Shown piece by piece: positions 22,495 through 33,181 of a DNA stretch of 64,000 bases (position 1 is its first letter; each line of letters begins with the position of its first letter). Both the position numbers and the translations under genes were made by a program. A model generated the notes under the pieces. The model saw nothing but the letters and a program-made list of their open reading frames with translations, was not told the DNA's origin and did not search any database. Location of the stretch: NCBI GenBank assembly GCA_028551475.1, contig CM052361.1, positions 12,035,501 to 12,099,500 on the forward strand, written 5' to 3'. The stretch comes from Casuarina equisetifolia (lineage: Eukaryota; Streptophyta; Magnoliopsida; Fagales; Casuarinaceae).

Positions 22495-25400
22495 ATGGGA
22501 GTAGCTTCAGTCATCCACTCCGGCATTCCTAGGCTCTCGCCGGTTCCGAATCGGGTTCGGCTTCAACTTGCTTACTATCACATTGTTAGCTTTCGGACAG
22601 GTCTCCTCTCTCTCGCTCTCTCTGTCTGTCTCTCTCTTTTTCTGTGTATAGATGCATTGAATCAACATCCCTTGGAGTGTGGACTTGCAGTTGATTGCAG
22701 GCGTCGCACAGAGTACTGTCCAATTGCCTGCTCCAGAGGAACAGAACGCGAAGATCACTTATCTACCTCAGGTAATTTGTGTGCATGGCAATTTCGTAAC
22801 ATGACTGTGAATTTGTATTTCACCGCAATTTCTTGATCAATCAAGGGGTTGAAAATTGCGATGAGCCTTAAATTTCTATTAGTTCGCGTCCAAGGAAAAA
22901 AACCTGTTGCGCACGGTCTTTCTGTTTGTTATCTTATTTGGCATGAAGTTGCTAGCTAACAGTCACTACAGTACTGATACCCTGATTCACGATTAAGTTT
23001 AATTTATAGTTTTCCAGTATTGTGCGTGTGCACATCGAATCTAGGGGCATTTGCGAATAAGCATTATTACATTTTCTCTTCTCGTTTCCTTATAAAATGT
23101 GAGGTTTCTACGTGCTCGATTGTTATAACGGAATTGCGCAACTGTGCTAATTTGTCGAGTATTGCTATCTTTAATGTTTTCTAAGGCATTTCTGATAATC
23201 ACAAGCATTTTAAATTTGTGTTGCCCAGCTGCATGATATATCATTAGTTTATCCAAGTTTAAACTACCGGTTGTATGAATCTGCAGAAAGCAAGGGAATT
23301 GATTCTCCGTCGCATAATAACATTGTTGAAACTGATCCCTCTTACACTTCTCATTCAGCCGACAATCTAGGGGAAACTCAGGGGAATGAAAGCCATCACT
23401 CATCTGTTAGAACTGTTGCCTTGTCGGTGAGCATCCTCCGACATGACCTTGATTTGTGCACTTGAATATATTGATTCTGCTATTATTTAGATCATTTTTA
23501 TTTTAGTGATTAAATTTTATAGGTGGGTGCTGCGGTGGCATTTGGCACTGCTCTAGGAATGAAAGATGGACTTGGCAAGGCTTCAGAATTTTTTGCGGGG
23601 TATGTGGCAATTTTTTATTTTAAATGCTTTGCAACAAAAAAGAAAAAGAAAAAAAGAGGAAAATATAGCTCACATGGAGCTACTGTTTTTCTATAATAAG
23701 CTAAAATCTGTGCTGGAACTACAATCAAGATGGATAACTAGAACTAAGGAATTAATATTGCCAAAGCTAAAATCAGTTATAGAGCTCCAATAGTGTGCAT
23801 TAGCCTCATGATGTTCAGATGATTTAAATTTCTTTCTCGGCTAAAGTGCCACTTTGGCAAGAACTGTTCTTGTAGCCCAAACTGAAAAAGGAAAAAAAAA
23901 AAAAGAGAATAAATCTTTTGACTAAAGACTTTAGTGCCATTTGTTATCTGACTCTTATTTGTAGTTTGTGCAGTACCATGAAGTTTTTTCACTGCCAGAA
24001 ATAAGTTTTAAGTATGAAGGTTCAAGGAATATATTTCAAAGTTTTCTAAATTAGTACTTGTAATGGCTGATGGAGAATGAAAAGACAGAGGCAGCTTGTA
24101 AAATTCATATACATGAAAAAGTAACCATCTTGGCTGCAATATTTTCCATTTATATGAGCTCTGTTGTTGGCTACATTGAAAACCTCCCCTTCCCTTCTGT
24201 GGTTTTTGGTTGCATTATACTGCTAAGTAGTAAAATTGAGGTGGACAGTGTACTACTTGTCCTCCTAATGAGGGATGGCTTGTAATATGGGGAAGGGTGG
24301 AGAAGATGGCCATAGGTGACAAGTGTGATATAAAGTTACAATGCATGAGCTTGCAGTTCATATATGAAATATGTTTTTGTGGTACCCTGGTTTATTGATT
24401 TCTTTTTAATTTTTTTTTCTGTTTCTGCCAGTTCAAACTAAGTTATTCATCACTTTTGGTTTATTTCCTTCCTCATGACGCAGTGGACCATTTGCAGATA
24501 TATTTTGGAGCAAAGCTTGTCAGTGGACAATCTATTTGTGTTTGTTCTGATTTTCAAGTACTTCAAAGTGCCTTTTATGTATCAGGTGATGATGCTTGAA
24601 CCTTCACTCCACCTAATCCTTTTTTCCCAGATTAAATTTTATAATTTTTTTAATTGTTTGTGTTAACTAATCCATTAATTGCTGGTAATAAAAAGCTTTT
24701 TTTTTTTTTTCTGGATGCATAGAACCGGGTACTATCATATGGTATTGCTGGTGCTATTGTCTTTCGTTTGACACTAATTCTCCTTGGCACAGCCACGCTT
24801 CAGGTAAATTTGTAGCTGTGTATTTTGTTTGCATAAGCTTGCATTAGTGTTTTCATGTTATAAGTGGCCTTTCTTTTACATGCTCATTCTAAGAAAACTT
24901 TGTGTTGTTTTAGAGGTTTGAGGCAGTGAACCTGCTACTGGCTGCAGTACTCCTGTATTCGTCATTTAAGGTGAATTTTCAAATGTCTCTCCCTCCCTAA
25001 ACATATACATGCAGAAAGAACAAAAAGAAAAGGGGAAGCGATTAGTTTTTTATTTTGTGATAAGTATGCTCGAGGAAGCTTTCTGAAATTATCATGTTCT
25101 TGACCCACAGTTGTTAACCAATTTACCTAATGGATGTGTGTTAAATTATACACATTTGAAACTAGAAAAAATATTTGAGTTTGGAAGAAAAATTTACCTA
25201 CTTGCTATCAAACAAGAGGAAAAAGGAAAAAGGAAAAGAAGTCAAATAGCTGCAATAGAAATTGTGTTTTTGGGTGCATGAGTTAGTTTATAATAGTCAC
25301 TTGTTGTTTACATCCCAAAGAAATTATGTCACTGCTTGTGGTCTTTTATGCTGATTCTTCTGGATTAAATGTCAAATAACTAATCATTTTTAATATCTAT

Positions 25401-28400
25401 GATAGTTGTTTGCCAGTGAAGACGATGACACAGACTTATCCAACAACTTTGTGGTGAAGACCTGCCAAAGATTTATACCTGTGACAAGTAATCTTATGCC
25501 GAGTACTTATTTAATAATTGATTTTATGTAGGCTCCCTGATGACATTAGTGTATTGGAATCTGCTGCTTCGTTAAGCTGAAGCAGAATCCATGCCTAGAT
25601 GAAACTGATGTTCAGTAAAAATTTAAACCTAGATTACAGTTTCTTATATCGATCTAGGTTTGACATCTGTGTTTTAGTTTTAGCATATGATATGAATGAT
25701 AGGATAAGAGTCTTGGAGTTGAGTTTATACTCTTAACGTAATTGTTTTAAATTCACGTCCTCTCCCTGATTTTGCACCACTAAATGTCTTTAACCACCTA
25801 TGTAGTTGAGAGGGAATACCTTATCTTAGAAGTGAAAGTGTTGCTTCTCCCATCTCTGGGACACCTTTTAGTGTGGACCACATCATTGGTTCTCAATTGA
25901 TAATGTTCTTAGTACACGATTGCAGTTCAAATGTAACTAACGGGGTAGGTTTGGAATGAAGCCGGCACCTTGGTTGCATAATGATTCAATCCTCTCCCAT
26001 TGACCTTCCTGGTCTGAAATATCACCATCTTTTGTTTGTTGCAGCCAGCTATGATGGCAATCGGTTTATAACAACTCAGGATGGTGTGTGGAAGGTAAGT
26101 TGTTGATTATCTAGTTAAGATTTTAAATTTCAGTCATTATTGCAATCTTATTTGTCATAGTCAGCAGAAAAGGGTTAAAACCTTTCTCTCTATCAGCATG
26201 TTGCATTTTTTTTTCTAAGTGACTTGAAGCATTTGGTGTGCTTAATTAATTTTGTACTTATTTCTAACAGGTGTCAAACATTTTGGACAGGCCACACCTT
26301 TACTTCTCACGGTAGCTGTTCTTGAGCTCAGTGACATAGCATTTGCAGTAGGTTTTCTCATCCCTCAGTCATGTGAGACAAATAATAGACTTCTGCACTT
26401 TGGCATGCACTAGTTTATGTTGTCATAGGAATCTTGATAACTGCTTTGTTTTCTTTAGGTTGACTCAATACCAGCCGTTTTTGGTGTTACACGGGATCCT
26501 TTCATAGTTTTCACTTCTAATTTCTTTGCCATCTTAGGTAATTCTTATCACTTTTGACAGTCCTTGTTGGTGCTATTTACGTCTCTGAAATAAATTTCTC
26601 TAGCAATTAAATTGATACATGTCCAAATTGGTTATGATCTCTCCTTGTGTTTTTTTCTTTTCTTACTGTACCGTGAGACAAGTGTTTGGCCTTTGAACTA
26701 TGGTAATAAATGCAACAGTTCTGGCTGTAAAATGGTGGCTGACCTGTTTTCTTCTGGACTGTGATATTTTCCTCTGCAGTTTCTTTCTACGTTATTGATC
26801 CAAAACTGCTATTTTAGATTGAAGTTTTTCTACTATCGCTCAATTACTTGATGCCCCAAAGATGTATATGGACGGCAAATTGGACTTAAATTATGCTGGA
26901 AATATCATGCTTTCATATATATCAGAAGATACCTAAAAGACCTAACTTTTCTCTCTGGTTTTGGTTGAAGGTCATTCTGAAATCGATTTATTTAAGGTAT
27001 TTAATTCCTGTTATGGTAACTAGTTGGCCATATTTGCTCTTGCTGTAGGTTTGAGGTCACTTTATACCCTCATTTCTGAGGGCATGGCAGACTTGGAGTA
27101 TTTACAGGTAAGAGTTTGCTCGCTCTGCCTAAATTTGTACATACCTTTTTCTTACGCATATTCACCAAGTTGGGACAAAGAAATAGTTCTTTCCTCTCTC
27201 TCGCTTGCTCTCTCTCTCTCTCTTTCTTTTTTTTTTTTTCTCCAACTAAGGATGGTTTGGGAGAGGAGGGGAGGATGAGGTCTGTAAGCGTGTCTTAACC
27301 CTTCTTAGAAGTACTTTGACTTCCAGAATAGGCAACATTTATACGCCATTGCTCATCCTCATTGTTTAGAAATGTAAGATTCACACTGGGTTCAAAGTTC
27401 CACCACCAACCCCACCACGCCCCCCCCCTCTCCTCCCCCCTCTCCCCCCACCCTTTCATTTGTGGGGGATGACTTGTGGATAGGAGGGGGTTCCAAGACC
27501 TATATACATTAGTCCAGAGATATCTCACGGGTACCGTCTCTTGACGCCTGGTTATCTAGATTTCATCAGCTATCTCCATCCATAGTGATCGAGAGGACAA
27601 GAAGACAATCAAAAGTTGAAGTTCTGGGCATGTTCACTTGCTTGTTCTTTTGTTGTCGTTGTTACGTATCCCCGTTTCTGTCTGGCGCTAAGGTTGCCAC
27701 TTCTTGCAATCTGATGGTTTTTATTCTCCTGGCATCTTGTCAGACAGTAACAAAGTCAAAAATCATTTTCTTTTTCAGGCAAAATTTTTGAGCGGACAAT
27801 AGTAAACCTTTTTGCCATAGCATATCTCTCTCATTTGTTATCCAAGAGTAAGAAAAAAAAAGAGATATTTCGTTAAAGCATGTACGCATTTTTCATTAGC
27901 AATACAGGGAAACTTAAGATAAGGAAACATTAAAACAAATGTGGTAACTCTTCATTATTTATTTATTTATTTTTGGTTCTTACGAGTTTGATTTTTTCTC
28001 TGTCCTTGAAAATGTAATTTTGAGCAATATAAGTTTATCTCCGAACCTGCCAGATTTTGAGTCCTTATTTGTGAAGTAGTTTATGATGCTTTGATTGGTT
28101 GGCGGCAGATAACTCTCCTATTTAAACATAATGTTGTGCACTTACCAATGCCAAGGGTTTCATTCCCTACTGTCCTGCTTGGTTCCTGACTCTCAAATAC
28201 AGTAAAATCAAGGTAGAATTGCATATGGATGACTAGTTCGATTGCTAGGGTTATCTTATGGAAAATAGTAATGTCTTCCAGTTATTTTAAGCTTTGTTTA
28301 TGGGGCATTCCATCAAATAGTTGGCGTGAGTAACACTAGTAACAACATTTTATCATGTATTCTGCTAACTTTTGTGTTAAATATTCTCATCTCTTTTATA

Positions 28401-28638
28401 TCAGCCGTCCATCGCTGTCGTATTGGCCTTTATTGGGAACAAGATGATCCTGGATTTTTTTGGTGAGTATTGGCTGATGCTATTACCTTATCTTAAACGT
28501 AACAACGTTGTAAACATCTTTTTAATTCCTTCTACAGGATTCCATGTCTCCACTGAGGCTTCTCTTGGCTTTGTAGCCACTACTCTAAGCATTGGAGTCT
28601 TATTAAGTGTACTGAAAAAGTCTGATGAGCCCAGGTAA
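22495..28638 (+). CDS. TERC: TerC-family thylakoid membrane protein, chloroplast
   Basis: Thirteen exons join in frame: 22495-22771, 23287-23426, 23523-23599, 24498-24585, 24723-24803, 24914-24970, 25406-25487, 26045-26094, 26291-26347, 26459-26537, 27049-27107, 28405-28462 and 28538-28638. They give 401 residues. The N-terminus is poor in acids and suits a transit peptide; a linker of about 70 residues follows, then the TerC domain of seven or so membrane segments. It carries the conserved acidic motifs SVDNLFVF and [20 protein letters not shown], plus ILLGTATLQ and [12 protein letters not shown]. Arabidopsis AtTerC (At5g12130, PDE149) is needed for thylakoid formation and works with ALB3 in inserting membrane proteins. 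A CT-rich 51-base stretch (22601-22651) bounded by GT and AG stays open; if spliced, the protein would be 384 residues. Intron 11 (27108-28404) is the largest. Confidence 0.93.
27400..27456 (-). other. Very C-rich tract in a TerC intron, possible G-quadruplex on the - strand
   Basis: The + strand is almost pure C with short breaks and includes runs of six to eleven C; the - strand therefore has more than four G-runs in under 60 bases. It lies inside TerC intron 11, some 220 bases after a CT repeat (27197-27240). Folding is an inference only. Confidence 0.5.
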
Positions 28639-30070
28639 AAGAGAAAAAAGAGAGGAAAGAATAAGTGTGACTAACAAGGGCAAGTCAATCACACAGGCGG
28701 ATGAAAACACTATTTTATTTATGCAACATAAGCACTGGCCAGGCAATCATTTGTTGCGCTTCTGCCTCTTCAGTTTCATATATTAGGATATTGAGAGTTC
28801 TCCCAGGATATTGATAGCTGATACTTAATTGATTGTGCGAAGGGAATTTTCCTCATAGGATCAGTAGCTTCACAATTTTCTCTTTTTCGCGTCGGTGGTG
28901 ACAAAGAAATGAGCAAGAAAGAAGAAAATTCTAGATCTGAATCATGTAGTTGTCATAATTGTTTCTCTTTAGTTGGCTAGGCTAGTTTCTCATATGTTTC
29001 AGTTCTCCCAGGAAAAAAACAGGGAAAAAAAAAAGAGAGAGAAGGAAATTCTTTTCTATCTCAATTGATATGCGAGATGTTGTTGAATGGCATGCTGTCG
29101 GGGGACCAAAAGATCTTGTGTCCGACGCTTCGGAGTGCGTGTTTGTAAGGGTGCACGACTATTTCCATATATAAAAGAAGAACGATATTTAACATGAGGA
29201 AATAACACGCGAAAAAATATTTTGGGAACACACTTAAAATTAACATGACGAATGACAACATCTGCCTTCTGTGTCTTTAAAAGGGAATAGCCTAACCAAC
29301 TTGTGGATGAAAGCGTGATTGGTTTATTTTCTAAACCAACAAATTTCCACAAAAAGAAAAAGACTTGATATTTTAAAAGCTATCCCTTATTTGATGAATA
29401 TTATATTTCAGCTTACTAGTTTGAAAAACTACTCAAATAAATATGGATTATGTGCTTACCAATATGATAAAATGTTGAAATACATAGGTACTTCAAGTAG
29501 CAGTAGTGAAAGTATGGTGTCACCTTTAGCAAATGGTGCTTCTTTTTCAAATTTAACGGAATGAATAATGCTGTTGTTTTATTGCTCATATGAAAACTAT
29601 TGAAACAATTATGTCCTTGTGTTTCAGGAGTTATTGGTTGTAATGTTTCATTTTAATTACCAATAAAGATGACTTATTCTAATATATATCCAAACAAAAA
29701 GAGAGAAAAGAGATGAGCATGTCATATCTCAAGATTATCTTCTTCATTTGGAACCTTCTCGTTGTCCCATTTGCCAGACAACATGTTACGTTGTAACGTA
29801 ACCTGATCTGGTGATCGGCCTTCGGACAGATTGGTCCTTAAGGAACAGATCAACGAAGCGCTTGTTGCGCCTTATGATGGCTTTTGGAAACTGCTTTTCG
29901 AGGAAGCAAACCTCCTAACTTTTTACTAATTCTTCGATGGTTACAACAGCTGCTGCTTCTCTCCTTTATACAAGCAAGAGGAGAACTAACTTGGGGTGTT
30001 CACTTAACCCACTGTTACACGACACACTAGATGGACCTTACCCTGTCTACCATGGGAATGGCCACTAGCT
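28639..30070. other. TerC 3' UTR and GSTL-1 upstream region
   Basis: The first few hundred bases are the TerC 3' UTR. From about 29180 the sequence has a counterpart upstream of the second GSTL gene (from about 36400). The part after about 29770 is specific to this copy. No gene is supported; short frames match nothing known. Confidence 0.45.
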
Positions 30071-30380
30071 ACCCTAAAGGACCGTACCGGTCTTAGACAC
30101 ATGCACCTTGCAATAAAAGAAAAGCTATAATGGTGGTCTTCCAATCCATGACAGAACCTTCACATCTCCGTGCCCTAAAGGACCATACCGGTCTTATACA
30201 CCTACACCTTGCAATAAAAGAAAAGCTACAATGGTGGTCTTCCAGTCCGTGACAGAACCTTCACATCTCCGTGCCCTAAAGGACCATACCGGTCTTTGTA
30301 CACCTACACCTTGCAATAAAAGAAAAGCTACAATGGTGGTCTTCCAGTCTTGTCTGTGACAGAACCTTCACATCTCCATG
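30071..30380. repeat. Three tandem copies of a 101-bp unit upstream of GSTL-1
   Basis: Units lie at 30071-30171, 30172-30272 and 30273-30380. Each contains CCCTAAAGGACC, CCTTGCAATAAAAGAAAAGC and GACAGAACCTTCACATCTCC. Copies 2 and 3 are nearly identical apart from a small insertion in copy 3. The array ends about 310 bases before the GSTL-1 ATG and has no counterpart before GSTL-2. Confidence 0.9.
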
Positions 30381-30688
30381 CCGCGTCATTAGGTGGCCCC
30401 TTCCCCCGTCCAACTGGCCATTCAGAGACATACCTCAAAAGAGACATCCGCCCCGGGTCATAACACAACATGAGATCCACAAACAGCCACATTATGGAGA
30501 TTCAATCCGCAAGAAGACTAACAATTCGTGCTCTACTCTCCGACGCCCACGCGGCTGCCGCCTTTCGTCACTGCTCACGACTTCAAAAGTAGCGTGGACC
30601 ATGAACATGAACAATATTGCGCATTCGATTCGCAAATACGATCAACCTTAAAGCTTGCAACTCTCAGTACAACGCCTGCACCACCAAA

Positions 30689-33181
30689 ATGGCCGCAACG
30701 TAAGTTCTTAGGAATTCGAAAATTTCCGCAATTTTACAATCTTCTTTTGTGGTTTCTTGGCAGAGTATGTAAGATTGTTTACTTTACTTTACTGGGTTGT
30801 ACAGGATCGTAAACGAGCACCTTCCTCCAGCATTGGATGCCACTTCTAACCCGCCTCCTCTCTTCGATGGAACTACGAGGTTCACTCTGCTCTCTTCTTA
30901 GTTTTGCTTTCTGTTTCTTTCGGCTGCATGTTTTCTTTTGATCCCTTTTAACGTTTTTGTTTAGATTATAAAAGTTCTACCTCGCGTGTGCTAAATTAAC
31001 TTCGACAATTGTTTCTTCTTTGGTTTCGGAAGGTTGTACACCTCTTACATATGCCCATTTGCACAGCGTGTGTGGATCACCAGGAATTATAAGGTTGCCT
31101 TCATCGTTCGTGCTCTTTGTTTTCTTTTTCTGATTTGTTGTTAGACTTCTATTTTTTCCTCTTTTGTGGTTAAATTATCTGGCACTGCTTTACTAACTTC
31201 TGGTTTCGATTAAAACAGACTGTTCACTCCTCTGGGGGGGTGATTTTTCTTTTCTTTGTCTTGGCGTTTGTTCTTTTCGTCTGCTTTTACTTACTTACAT
31301 AGCTTAATGTTTTGTGGTACAGGGATTACAAGACAAGATCAAATTAGTTCCAATTAACCTTCAAAACAGGCCTGCTTGGTACAAGGAGAAAGTCTACCCT
31401 GAAAACAAGGTTTTGATTTTGGAGAACGTACTTTTGCTTTCTGGAGTTGATGCATACTTGGGTGGGTTGCTTGATTTTATCGACTTATTATTAACAAGTT
31501 CTCCCTACTAACAGGTGCCGTCGTTGGAACACAACGGCAAAATCACTGGGGAGAGTCTTGATTTAATCAAATATGTTGACAGTAACTTTGAGGGGCCTTC
31601 TCTTATGCCAGATGTAAGATTTCCATGGTTTATTTGTGCCCTTGTTTGGAAAAGGCTCTCTGTTTCTGCTTCTCTCGGACTTTGGCTACAGTAACGCTGG
31701 AAAATCTTGTAGGATCCTGCGAAAAGAGAGTTTGCTGAAGAGTTGGTAGCCTACACTGATACCTTCAACAAGATAGTGTTTACTTCATTCAAGGGAGACA
31801 CAGTAAAAGAAGCTGGTAAGATTTAGAGCTTGCTTCCTTTGGTTATAAGAGTTTGTAGAGAAACTGGACTGATTTACCTTGAAAACGTATCAGGTCCCGC
31901 TTTTGATCATTTGGAAAACGCTCTTCATAAGTTTGACGATGGGCCATTCTTCCTTGGCAAATTCAGTGCGGTGAGTTTAGTTCTTGCTGATGTTCTTAAT
32001 GGCAAAGTGTGTGCTTTCTTTGAAATGTCGTAGCTGGACACAGTCCTGTTACACAACATTTGAAGATGTAAAATATGGTTATAGAACAGTATTTTCTACG
32101 ATATGGTTATAGAACATTATATTCTATGATTCAAGGGTTTCCCCCATTGATAAGTGAATAAAATACATTTCTCTTTGGTCTTCAGGTGGACGTAGCTTAC
32201 GCTCCATTTATTGAGAGGTTCCAAGTCTTCTTATTGGAGGTGTGGAAATATGATATCACAGCAGGAAGGCCTAAACTCGCAAAATGGATCGAGGTAATTT
32301 ACCAAATAAGTTCAAGTCCTTGGAATTTGTCTGCCAACTAATATTCAAGTCATCAACATCTGTATTCCACGCTAGTTCAATTAATTATTTCTAGAAGTTG
32401 GTATGGAATGCAATATCTGTTGGAGCCTACAGCAGCGGCGTTACTTGCCCTGACCCCTGACCAGGTGTTGTGGGGGAAGAGAGGGATATCTATTAGAAGT
32501 AGCCCCCTGCCCTTTGCTCGCTTATAACACTTGCGACACATTTCGTTGGAGGGAAACGTAAACCTCCTACAGGATTCAAATACATTCAAGCCTATCGGTA
32601 ACTGCTCAAGTGCGGTTACTGCAGTTTACAGCGCTTAAAACATAGACAGGGAGAATGGAAGGAAACCACCTTGGTCAATAACTGGCTGTCGAAACTACAA
32701 TTGGCCTCTGTTGCTTCTGATCTTGATGGCTTAGCTGGAATACCGAGAGGCCATCCACATTTTGAGCTTACTTGTGAGGTGTTGGGGGTTGGGGTGTCGG
32801 CTGGATACGTGACAAAGTCACTTGGAACTTAGGGTGTTAAGTCACTTGGAATAGCATAACAGGGCACACATGCTATTTCTCTTTACTTTGTCTTCACCTT
32901 CAACATGTCCTTGAAAGAGGCATGAATCCTAAAGTATCATAGTTTGGTTCTTCGGCGGTAATCATTTCTTGTTTATCCTTGTTCAGGAGGTAAACAAGAT
33001 CGATGCGTATAAGGCAACTAAGGGTGATCCCAAAGAACATGTTGAACTCTTCAAGGCCCGCTTTCTGGTATCATCAATTTAGTACAAAGCATTACGAATT
33101 TGGTTAGCTAAAGATTTTGCAAATTGTGCTTTCTTCTGAACCCCTCGTTAATCTAATATTCACTTTCAGGCTCAGCAGTGA
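30689..33181 (+). CDS. GSTL: Lambda-class glutathione S-transferase, copy 1
   Basis: Ten exons: 30689-30699, 30805-30879, 31033-31093, 31323-31409, 31515-31613, 31713-31815, 31894-31970, 32186-32293, 32987-33067 and 33170-33181, coding 237 residues. The N-terminal thioredoxin-like domain has PPPLFDGTTRLYTSY followed by the catalytic ICPFAQRVW, where Cys replaces the Ser of most plant GSTs, then KVPSLEHNGKITGESLDLIK for glutathione binding. The C-terminal helical domain has FDDGPFFLG and AYAPFIERF. Lambda GSTs are soluble thiol transferases/reductases; family members reduce glutathione conjugates of flavonols such as quercetin rather than making conjugates. The first and last exons code only about four residues each. 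The gene is the upstream member of a tandem pair with GSTL-2; the proteins are about 87% identical by my count. Confidence 0.94.

Noticed and set aside
30528-30812. 94-codon frame (+) over the GSTL-1 start
   Set aside because: It overlaps the leader, tiny first exon and intron 1 of GSTL-1 in another frame; the paralogue does not keep it open.
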